NCBI GenBank assembly: GCA_021442155.1
Contig: CM038222.1
Coordinates: 110,797,121 to 110,861,120 of the forward strand
DNA: 64,000 nucleotides
From: Cymbidium sinense
Taxonomy: Eukaryota; Streptophyta; Magnoliopsida; Asparagales; Orchidaceae
Direction of reading: 5' to 3'
The notes below the pieces were generated by a model. It saw nothing but the letters and a program-made list of their open reading frames with translations. It did no database searches and was not told the origin of the DNA. The first letter of the stretch is position 1. Each line of letters begins with the position of its first letter. A program made the translations under genes and the position numbers. This document shows positions 24,652 through 35,800 of this stretch, in pieces.

Positions 24652-25725
24652 CATATGAATGTGCATTTTCTTAATTGATGAAAAATCCCACTTTTCTAAA
24701 TAATAAAAACATGCATCAATGGAATATCCAAATTTTCAAATCATATCTCTTAGCATTCATCATCAAAGTGTGCTAAAATTTGTATTACATGTATAAGTAT
24801 GCTTAAGATTACTCATATGCATGGTATACATGGTGGAAAGAAATATATGGTTGTGTTATGTGAGAGTAATTCACCTTAACTAATCCTACGATGCCTTTCT
24901 TATTGAATAGGGCTATTTAGAGCAAATCTAAACTTAGGGTTAATTAAAAAATATAATAAAACATTCACTAAAGATAATTCATCAAGCAATCTACCTTAGA
25001 AATGTTTTAAGGTAGGGATGAAAGGGAGGTTTTCTTCTCTTTTCTTCTCTTCACAATATTTAGTAACTAAGTGTAGGTTCATTCAAACCAAATCAAATCA
25101 CCAACTAAAATTGACAAATCAACTAAATCACATAAACTAAAACCACCATCTAAATTAAATCTTTCACACTTAGAAAATTTCAACCTTAAAGTCTAGCTAA
25201 GACATGTCGCACAAGCCTTAAATGACACACACATTAGACTAAGTCACCATTTCTAGCTTAGGGTTAGGGCGGTGCATGGTTTGATGCCTGATTTTGTTTT
25301 GTGATGTAATGTTTTAGGCTAGATGTTATGGTGCATGTGGGTAGACTAGATAATAGGGCGATCTTAGCCTAATCATATCTTCTGCAGAGGGTTGTGCTTA
25401 AAGGAGCTGTAATAAAAATATAAATATTTTTACTGTGCAAGTTGCTTATTCCCCTAAGCATAACCCAAATTAGGATAGGGGACTTAGTTAACCATGTGTG
25501 GGGTGCTAAGTCCAAATTATTTATATAACTTCTTGTGTTGTGTGGTATGTTTAGCTAATCTTTATTTTGCAAGTTTAGTTAGATTTATCTTTCAAATTTT
25601 GATGTAAATTTTGCGATTAAGATTTGAAATGAATGTTATGGGGAATTAGGATGAACATTGGTTATATGACCATATCTTATATACCATGTGAAGCCTTGGA
25701 GCAAACTACATCCCAAGTCAAACCA

Positions 25726-25784
25726 AAAGAAAAAAATAAATGAAGAAAGAAAGAAATGAAGAAAGAAAGAATGAAGAATGAAGA
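25726..25784 (+). repeat. GAA/GAAA-rich purine tract
   Basis: An imperfect microsatellite of GAAA, GAAGAA and GAATGAAG units inside the LTR. A pyrimidine counterpart lies at the equivalent place of the inverted copy near 34345-34425, so it is part of the LTR and not a recent expansion. Confidence 0.75.
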
Positions 25785-27315
25785 TCTCAATAACATGAAT
25801 TCTTTTTAATTGTAATTATTCATTTGTAATCCAGGTTGTATAAGGGTTGAGATTGGCTACCCACATTTCTTTTTGGGTTGCGTGGCGGAACCCAGCCACA
25901 TCGACCTCTTATTATTTTGTACTAATTTAATAAATTGATTGATGTTTTTTATATGATTGTGCAATTAGGATGGCATGATTTTCCTAGTTTTTTTTAATTA
26001 TTTGATGGCTGTTGAATGGCCTAGATGCGATTGGACTCTTAGAGAAAAATAATTTTTTTATCCAATTAATTAACTCAAAATTAAATTAAATAATTCATAA
26101 CCTCACCTAAAGCCTAAGATAAAAATCAAGATAATAAAAGATATAATAACCCCTTAGCTAGATGTTGTATGTCTCAAATCATGCATAAATCATATTGTCT
26201 CACTCGTGCTAATGGAGGGCTTGCACCTTTGCCAGAGGAAATGGCTTGATATTTGAGAGCCATGATGGAAACACACCTCCTTCTTTTAATTTTGGCCCAT
26301 AACCAATTTCTAATGGATTAGGCATAAGAAATTCTATAGCCCATGTCAAATAAAAATGTTCAAAAACTAAAATAAAACTTAACAAAATTTGCATTAGATT
26401 TAAGTCGTTATTCATGACCTTCATGATCTAGTCTCTTAGAGAGTGTGTTTAAGGACTTAGTCTCCTTTTTAAATAAACAACAGCCTATCTATCTTGCAAA
26501 GCATATGACTTTCCTACATGTATTTAAAATCATAGGAGGAGTTAGTTGGCAGCCACCCCAAGCGATTGTAAGTCCAACAGTCGAGTGGTTTATCCTATTT
26601 TATGGAGGTAAACCAAATGCCCTTTTCACCTTAGATTTAGGTTGTACTTTGGCCCTTGCTAAGGCTCCCTAGATTTAGTATCTGAGGTTGCTATTTCCAT
26701 TTGCGGGCTACAAGCATAAATCCTCACCTCTTAGGCATTTCCATGATCTTGTGGTAAGGAATTGTAAGCCCTAGATTTCTAATAAAAATTCAACTCAAAT
26801 TTATAATTTGCCTCAATTTCAAAAACATAAAGCCCAACCATAGGATAGTTTGGGATGCTCACTAGTTTTCCTAGTATCTTGAACATCACTTACTCATCTC
26901 CCTTTAGTTTTGATAATAACTCCTTCCTTTTGATCAATTCCACTTGATTTTCCAAAAATAACCAATTTGTTGATTGTCCTTTCTTTGAAATCTTAAGATA
27001 CAATGATCATTTATCTTAATTGAGAGTATTCCTATAGAATCTAATTCCTTAGGATGTAATTAACTATGGAGGCTTGCCTCCATAGGAAACTTAATGAACT
27101 AAATTTAAATAAACCCTACTTTTAATTTCCATGTAAAGTAGGGGAAAGATCTCTGGTACATTTAAAGACCCATCATGCCTTAGGAGTCCTCATTAGGTGA
27201 TTAGGTCCATTATAAGGTAGTGATTTCTATCTTTCAAAATAGTACACTATTCCATAATGTCATACCTGATCACCCAAATGAGTATATATGTGGATCTGTG
27301 TGGTGTCCCCTAACA

Positions 27316-29190
27316 TACTTAATAAACTCTAAAATTTAAAACACCATAGAGCCAAACCCAATCAAGCCTAAATCAATTATAATAAAAGACAGTAATTAAC
27401 TTTAAACCCATCATTTAACCCCTCTAAACACCTAATTGACACCAACTCGACCCAAATCAACCCAATCAATCCAATTAGATCACTTGACCCAATGTGACCT
27501 AAATGACCAATTTGATTAAAACTTTAATCCAATCCAAATTAGATTAAATCAACTCATCCAATCCTTCCTATAATGATTGTTGATCATCTGTGATTACCTA
27601 ATTATAGTCAATTGGGTTAAACCAAACTAATTTGACCTCTGAATTGAAGTGACCCAAATTGACCTAAAGTACCAAATTGGACCAAATCTCATTTTAATAA
27701 AAAAAATGATTGCAACCAATACCTCTAATCAATAACAGATTGATAATTGAACACCCTATAATCATCAATTAAACCCAATTTGGATAACTTAACCAAATTG
27801 ACCTACTTAGCCCAAATTAACCTAAAAGGTTCAATTGAACCAAATCATTGCCTAATCCAAATTAATTCAAAACAACATTTACAGTCATTCCCAAATGATC
27901 AATTGAACCTAAAATTAACCCATGCCCATGCCAATTTGGCTAATTTAGTCAAGTTGGTCAACATTACCCTTTTGACCCAAATGAACCTAAATGAACCAAA
28001 CTCAAATCCACTTAAAATTAAATCAAACAAATTGCACCAACTCATTCCTAATAATCATTTGAACATTTTCCATGAGCCATTTCAATCTAATTTGACCAAT
28101 TTGTCAACTTAGCCCAATTGAACCCAAATTTACCCATATGGGTTAAATTTTGCTAAACCCAACCAAATTAAGTCTAAACCCAACCAAACTTGGCATGACT
28201 CATCCTTAGGTCACCATGGGCTTGACTAAGTGGACCCAACCCATGGTGAACCTAATTTAGGTTAAATACATTGAACCAATCCACACAAATGAAATAAAAT
28301 GCCCATTTGGATGGGTTCTCCCACTCTCCACCCATGACAGCCACCTTTGGCTCTCCTTGGACAAGAGGATCACTAACCCAACCTAACTCAAGGCCGTTGG
28401 GTTCAGTCTTTACAATGACAGGTTTAACTCACCCATGGCACCCCATTGGTCCACCTAAGGGAGGTTGTATAGTCCATGCTAGCCCACTTTACTACCTCAG
28501 CCTCTCACCCTCAGCCACCTCAGTAGTCCCCTGCCACCTACCTCGGTTTGATGGATACTAAAGGCTGAGCCAATCTTAGCCCTTAGTCTAGCTAGGGATG
28601 AGGGTATACTCCTCCCCAAATATTCAAACTTCACACACACCTTCCTTAGAGTATTTCACACAGTTTGAGACCTTTCCCCGAGCTACTCGTGCAATCCACT
28701 ATCGAAGAGATTAAACCTCAAGTGAAATTGAGAAATTCGTCTATCCAATCTCACCAAAACTCCACCAAACTCAAAATAACTCTTCCTAGACCATCACCTC
28801 ACTTTGATGAGTTGATACAAATGTTTTCTCGAGTGATTCGATCACAGGAAGGTGTCCCTACACCAACTCTATCAAGTTTCATGGTGGTGTTTGGTCCATA
28901 GACCAAACGATAAAGAGGTAGCTTATGATCTTCTCAATAGGGCTTCGTCTATTCAAGACGAAGCTACCTCTATTGATGGACCGCCAGCCTCTAGCTCTGA
29001 TGAGATAAAAATCTGACAACCATAGATTTTCCCTTAAGTGCTTGTCTTTTTTGAAGCAAAGTATTATTTCATGCAATTTTCGTCGTAGGATCCCCTTAGA
29101 TTCTCTCCCAAATCATTTTGGAGCAATTTTGCAATCAAACAAGCTTTGGTGAGATCAGATCGAGCAGCAGAAGGTCTTAGGATTTATGAG
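27316..29190 (+). repeat. LTR fragment, proximal part of a rearranged copy
   Basis: It begins immediately after the TAACA end of the complete LTR. It matches the LTR from about 1 kb inside (27484 corresponds to 12148) through the TTGACC-rich block to the area around 14050. It resembles the subtype at 52190-59131: CCTAAGGGAGGTTGTA near 28457 has its complement near 57500, and GACGAAGCTACCTCTATTG near 28958 also matches there. Open frames 27780-28112, 28307-28561 and 28665-28901 lie in it without conserved domain or conservation in frame. Confidence 0.72.
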
Positions 29191-31208
29191 AGGTTATGAG
29201 TTATTTTAGAAAATTTAATTATGAGTTATAGTTGTGGTTGAAAATTTACATTTCCCTAAGAGCCTAAATCAATCCAAGCCACACATTAAATCATCATGTA
29301 TGAAGAAACTAGAAAAAGTACATTCCATTTCTATTGCACATTGTAAATAAATCATCAAATAATTTATAACCTCAACATGAAAGAATAGTAGGCTAGTGTG
29401 GTTGGGTACCGTCGTATAAGCCAAAAAAGAAATGGGTAGCCGAGCTCTACCCTTATACAACCTGATACTTGAAAAAATAATTACAAGTTACAAAAAGATA
29501 AGTGTTATGGGGGATCTTCAAGTCTTCATGCCCCCTCCATTTCTTCATTTGATTTGCTCCATTTGATTTGTAGGCTTCTAAGCATCATATGGTACCCCAG
29601 GATCAAACCCTCTGGCCCATGCTCATCCTTAACACCCATAACACTTAACTAAATTTCTAATGCACAATTATAGTAAAAGAATGGAAAAGTAAATCTAACT
29701 ACACCTACAAAATAAGTGTTAGCTAAACATACCATACAACCCAAGTAGTTATACAAATAATTTGGACTTAGCACCCTACACATGGGTAACCAAGTTAACC
29801 TGTCCTAATATGGATTATGCTTAGGGGTTAAGCAACCTACAAAAGAGAGCATTTATATTTATTTTAAATACCCCTTAAGCATAATCTCTTGTAGAAAATA
29901 TGATTAGGCTAATCACGACCTAACATTTAGTGTACAAAATATACACCCTAACATTCAGTCTACAACATTACATCATAAAACAAAACATCCATCAAATCAT
30001 GCACCGCCCTAACATAAAGCTAGAAGTGTTGACTTAATCTAATGTGTGTGTTAGGGCTTGTGTGGTATGCCTTAGCTAGGCTTTAAAGTTAAGATTTTCT
30101 AAGTATGAAAGACATTTAATTATGAAGTGTGGTTTCACTTAAAATGATTTAATTGGTTTGCAAATTTTACTTAATGTTTCTTTTTGTTTCATTTGACCTA
30201 CACTCAACAACTAAGTGCTGTGAAGAGAAAGAAAGAGAGGATCACTCTTTTTTATCCCTACCTTAAGTCACTTCTAAAGTAAGTTAATTAATCAATTCCC
30301 TTTAGTGAAAGACTTATTACATTTTTTAATTAGTCCTAAATTTAGGTTCACTTTAAATAAACTCATTCAATAAGAAAGGCATCTTAATATTTGTTGGAAT
30401 GAATTACTACCACATAACACATGTTTGTTCATTTCTTTCAATCATGTATGTCATGCATATGATTAAATCCTAAGCATAACTATACATACAATTTATATCG
30501 TAGCACACTTAAATTATGAATGTAGGTAAATGTATTTGGAATTAATATTTCTTTTGGTTGAATGATTTTATCATATTAATTTAAAGGTCTATGAAAATTA
30601 TTATTCAAAAGCATAAGGAAAGAACTTTAAATCGCATGACTAATCGACTCAACCAATTAAACAAAACCTGAATGCATGTCTTCTTAATAGAAAAAGGGTG
30701 GTTTTCATTCATTAGCTATGCACACATTCATATGTATAAAAATTTTAAGCAAGTAAGTCACCATTGTTCTACACCAAGGGAATGAGGTAGCAATCTCCTT
30801 AGGCAACTTAAAGCTGTGCGTCCCTGGGATGTCCAGGCTAATATACTTGCTATCCTTAGATACATATGGATGTATAAACAACTACAAGAATAGAAAGCAA
30901 AGAAAAAAAATTGTATTTTTGATTTGATTGATTTATTTTATGCAAATGAATTAAAGCTCTATCTTGATTCTGATGTCCAAATGCATAAGAATGAAATCAA
31001 GTAGGTACATCGCCATTATTTCGCTCCAAAGGAATCAGGTAGGAACCTCCTTAGGGCTACTTAAAGCCATGCATCCTTGGGATGTACAGACTAATATACT
31101 CGTTAACATTCTTACTTAAACAAAACAACACATGAATGTAAGGAAGAGACTTTATTTCATACACTAAATTTATATTCACTTGCATTTCCTATGTATATAT
31201 AACTAAAG

Positions 31209-31244
<36 letters not shown>

Positions 31245-32852
31245 TTCATTAAAAACTGTTGAAAATATATTTGATATTTAATAGTGATACTAGTCACACA
31301 TATTTTTAATTAATCCAACACATGCAAATTAATATAAAGGAAATCATAATTTTATTTGATTAATTTGAAAGACATGAATGCATGAGTACAAGTGGCATAC
31401 AAAATTTTTAGCATGAATGGAAGGAAATAAAATAACATAAGTATGGGATTTCATTCAATCCAACTAAGTCCTAAGGACAATCATACTAAACAAACTCATT
31501 TAAGATGAACCAAAGTTTCTTAAAGCCATTTTTGTTCTTTATGTTTGGTTTGAGTTAAGGAATGTGAAAGAGGTTTGATAATCCTAATTCCATCTCCCAT
31601 GTGTGAGTTAATTTAGTTTAATGAAGAGAAATTAGGTTGATTTTTTATCTTAATTAGGTTGAGGTATGAATTAAGTCCATTAATTTACCCTTACCTACAT
31701 CACCTTAAGCTAATTAACTAAATAATGATGAGCCAATATGAGAAACAACAACATAAAAAGTAAATTTACAATGCTCCTAAGAAATGAAAGGGGTCTAATG
31801 CATTTGGTTCATAATTAATAATTAATTAAGCCTAAGGAGCTCACTTAACTACTTTTATGGTTTTCTCACACATGTGAGCTAACCAAAATTTCATTAGCTC
31901 TTTCTTTAGGTTATTGAACACCCAAAGAGCTACCAAAGATTGATTAAACAATGTAAGGTTGTAAATGAATGGATTTTAAATTAATTTCATTAAACCTTTG
32001 ATTAATTGATTAAATTTTTTGATTATGTTTTAATTAGAATGGTGAACTAACTTATGGAAAGGGATCAAGGAAGAGGCCTCAATCCTAATCCCTAAGTAAT
32101 TTCTAACACTCAATTAGGCTCTAAAATAATTAGGTTCTCTCTTATTTTAATTAGTTAATTAAATGGCTAATTAAGTATTTAAACTTTTTTTAATTATCTT
32201 AAAACAGATGAAAAGGCTTAATGAAATGGTTATAAGGAAAGAACCCAAACCACTTCCCTAAGACTTCCCATTATTGATAGAGGATAATGAGCTTAATTAA
32301 TTAAATAAACCACTATTAATTTGCTTAATTATCACTAATTAAGGTTGGATAGTAATCAAGGCTTAATCCATTGATTTCCCTAATTAAATATTCATTAAAT
32401 TCCAAGAAAAATCAGGGAGGCAGAGGTCCTCCCCTAAATATCTCTAAAAATTTTGAAATTAATTGGACAACTAATCAGAGAGTAATTATGCTACTATTCT
32501 AAATTAATTAATCATAATTTTAATGGATTATACTCATAAATATCTTCAAAATGAGCCCTCAGTTGTATTTTTGGATTTTTTAAGATTAATTATGAATTCT
32601 AGAAGTTTTAGCCTTAAAAATAGATTAATTAAGCATAATTAAAGCCTTAATCCTGATGGGCCACATAATAGCTAACGCGGCATGTTTTTCATGTAGCATG
32701 ATGGGATTGGCTATTTAAGTTATCACATCCATCACTGACTCAGATTACAACGGACGTGCTATCCCCATTGGCCATGATTTGTTCCACAGTTTAGAGGAGA
32801 AATCAGAGGATCTAATGCATGATTTGATCACGACTATCCGTTCTGATAATGT
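29191..32852 (-). repeat. LTR fragment, distal part of the same copy, inverted
   Basis: Read on the minus strand it starts near 32850 with GAACGGATAGTCGTGATC, matching the LTR just past the point where 27316-29190 stops (equivalent of 14070). It proceeds through the AT-rich block, the conserved GATGTCC module (present twice, 30730-30850 and 30985-31090) and the GTATGTTTAGCTAACAC site near 29720, to about 29191. Together with the piece before it this makes one LTR copy with its distal part flipped. No gene is seen. Confidence 0.72.
31212..31241. repeat. (TA)n microsatellite
   Basis: About fifteen uninterrupted AT dinucleotides inside the inverted LTR piece. The other LTR copies lack it at this place, so it expanded after this copy formed. 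Confidence 0.95.
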
Positions 32853-32854
32853 GG

Positions 32855-35800
32855 TGTACTTATTGAGGTGATCATGTATGACATTGAAGAATAGTGTACT
32901 ATCTCCAAAAATAGAAGTCACTACCATATAATGGACTTAATCACCTAATAAGGTCTCCTAAGGCATGATAGCTCTTCTAATATACTAGAGATTTTTCCTC
33001 TACTTTACATGGATGAATAAAATAGGATTTATTTAGACCAAGTTTTAGACTTTCCTATAGGGGTAAGCCCTCATAGTTAATTACATGTTAAGGAAAATAA
33101 ATCACTTAAGTATACTCTCGATTAAAGTAGGCATTTGTTGTCTTTAAAGAATTCAAAAATAGGACTATCAATAAATAGGTTGTATTTTAGAAAATCAAGT
33201 GGAATGGATCAAAAGGAGAGAGTTATTATCGAAACCAAAGGAGATGAGTAGAGTGTTCTCATGATACTAGGAAGCCTAGTGAGCACTCCAATATATCCTA
33301 TGGTTGGGCTTTATATATTTAAAATTGAGGAGATTTATTTATTTGAGTTAAAATTTTATTAGAAATCTAAGACTTATAATTCCACAATACAAGATTGTGG
33401 AAATACCTAAGAGGAGAGGATTTATGCTCATATTCCTAAAGGGAAACATCAACCTCAGATCCTAAATCTAAGAAGCTTCAGAGAGGGCCAAAGCATAACC
33501 TAAATCTAAGTCAAAAGTGGTATACAATTTACCTCTATAATAGAGGAAAAACCACCCGACTGCTAGACTTATAACCACCTAGAGTGGCAGCCAGCTAACT
33601 CCTCCTATGCTTCAAATCCATGTAGGCAAGTCATATGCTTTGCAAGATGGTTAAGTTGTTATTTATTTTGAAGAGAAAATTAAGTCCTTAAACTCACTCC
33701 CTAAGAGACTAGATCATGAAGGGCATGAATAATGACTTAATCTAATGTAAATTTTATTAAGTTTTATTTGATTTTTGGACTTTTTATTTTGACACATGCT
33801 ATAGGTTTTTGTATGCCTAAATGGATGAGAAATTAATTATGGGCCAAATTAAAAGAGAAAGAGGTGTCTTTCCATCAAAGGCTCTTACAGGTTAAGCCTT
33901 TATTCTCTGGCACAGATGAAAGCCCTCTCTTAACAAGAGTGAAAGAATATTACATGCATGATATTGTACATACAATCATCAAGCTAAGAGGTTGCTAAAT
34001 ATTTTATTATCTTGATTTAATTTCTAGGCTTTTATGTGAGACTATGAGCTATTTTAAAATTTTAGTTATGAGTTGTTAGTTTGGGTAGAAAGATTAATTT
34101 TTATCCTAGGAGCCTAATCGCATCCAGGCCAAACAACAATCACCAATCATAAATAAACTATGAAAAGACATGCTTTTTCTAATGCACAAGTTAAACAAAA
34201 TATCAAATAATTTTATAAATCTATCGCAAAAGAATAAAAGGTCGATGCAGTCAGGTACCATCATACAACCTAAAAAGAAACATGGGTAGCCGAGCTCTGC
34301 CCTTATACAACCTGAATTACAAAAGAATAATTATAAATGATGAATGTTATAGGGGTCTTCATTCTTCATTCTTCATTTATTCATCTTTCATTTCTTCATT
34401 TTATTTACTTCATTTTCTTTCTTCCTTTTGGCTTGATTAGGATGTGCTTGCTCTAAAGGCATCACATGGTACATTAGACTTGGTCTTATAACCAATGCTC
34501 ATCCTGATCCCGCATAACACTCATCCTAATCCTAATACAAAATTACATGCAAAGAAGGAAAGTAAATCTAGCTACATGTGCAAAATAAATGTTAGCTAAA
34601 CACACTATACAACCCAAGCAGTTATATGAATAATTAAAACTTAGCACCCCACAAATGGGTAACCGAGCCCACCTGTCCCAACTTGGGTTATGCTTAGGTG
34701 CATAACCAACCTGCACAACAAAAAGCATTTACATTCTCAGTAGAATAGCCCCTTAAGCACAACCCCCTATTGAAATCATGATTAAGCTAATATCAGTCTA
34801 ACATCTAGAGTACGCACATACACCCTAACATCTAGTCTATAACAATACATCACAAAATAAGCATACATCAAACCATACACCGCCCTAACATAAAGCTAGA
34901 AGTGGTGACTTATTCTATTGTATGTGTGTTAAATCTTGTGTGGTATGTCCTAACTAGGCTTTAGAGTTGTAATTTTGCTAATTATAAATGATTTAATTTA
35001 TAAAGGGTTGATTCCTCTTTAAGTGTTTTTATTTATTTGATGATTTTACTTAGTATTTTTTTTATTTTATATGGCTTACACTTAACAACTAAATGTTATG
35101 AAGAGAAGAACCAGATAGAATCTCTCTTTTATCTCTACCTTAAGTCACTTCTAAAGCAAGTTAATTAATTAATTTCCTTTAGTGGATGGCTTATTATATG
35201 TTTTAATCAATCCTAAGTTTAGGTTCACTCTAAATGACCTTATTCAATAAGAAAGGCATTATAAGATTATTAGAATGAATTACTATCACATAACACATAT
35301 TTATTCATTTCTTTTCATCATGTATATCATGCATATGATTAAATCCTAAGCATACCTATACATGCAATGTATAACTTAGCACACTTAGATGATGAATGTA
35401 AGGATGTATGTTTAAAATTTAAATATTTCATTTGATTGAATTATGAATGCATGTATTTTTAATATAAAAGAGGGATTTTTCATCCATAAGCTAAATACAT
35501 ATTCACATGTATAAAAGTTTTAAGTGAGTACGTCGACATTATTCTGCACCAGGGGTGTAAGGTACAAGACCTACTTAGGGCCACTTAAAGCCTCGCAGCC
35601 CCAAGGTGTCCAGACTAATATACCATTTTTCTTAGATACATATAGATGTATAAGCAATTATAAGAATATGAAAACCCATGCAAAAGTTGTATTTCATTTA
35701 TGATTCTTATTCATTGGTCATATCATACATAAATATGTATAAGAGTTTTAAGTGAGTATGATGCCATTATTCTACACCAGGGGCATAAAGTACAAGACCT

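Larger units (their letters stand above)
10941..27315 (+). mobile_element. Element A: LARD-like non-autonomous derivative with giant LTRs
   Basis: Two LTR copies in the same orientation (10941-16868 and 19962-27315) enclose only 3.1 kb. That interior holds a hairpin array and the pre-gag coding region, and no gag, PR, RT or INT. Very long LTRs with a short, pol-less interior match the definition of large retrotransposon derivatives. The left LTR stops at 16868, about 1.8 kb short of the end seen in the right copy. Short pieces of a second LTR subtype precede the main LTR on both sides, so the unit has recombined. No target-site duplication was found. Confidence 0.65.
19962..27315 (+). repeat. 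Giant LTR, complete copy (7.35 kb)
   Basis: It starts TGTTGACCTCACTTTTGG and ends GTGTGGTGTCCCCTAACA, giving short inverted ends TGTTR/TAACA. In order it holds a W-box-core block (20750-21650), a G-box CCACGTGG (22894-22901) beside AACTTAAATAAC, an AT-rich block, the conserved GACATCCCGGACCTGCG module (24540-24640), the GTATGTTTAGCTAA site (25550) where the left copy stops, a purine-rich tract, and the distal 1.1 kb shared with 1-786. No coding region is supported; the small open frames (22313-22513, 22417-22704, 26209-26672) are not conserved between copies. Confidence 0.88.

Noticed and set aside
10936..27320. Target-site duplication flanking element A
   Set aside because: The bases before 10941 (AGAAG) and after 27315 (TACTT) do not match, and both ends are recombined.
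27780..28561. Open frames of 110 and 84 codons
   Set aside because: They lie in the TTGACC-rich LTR block and its flank, show low-complexity composition and are not kept in the homologous copies.
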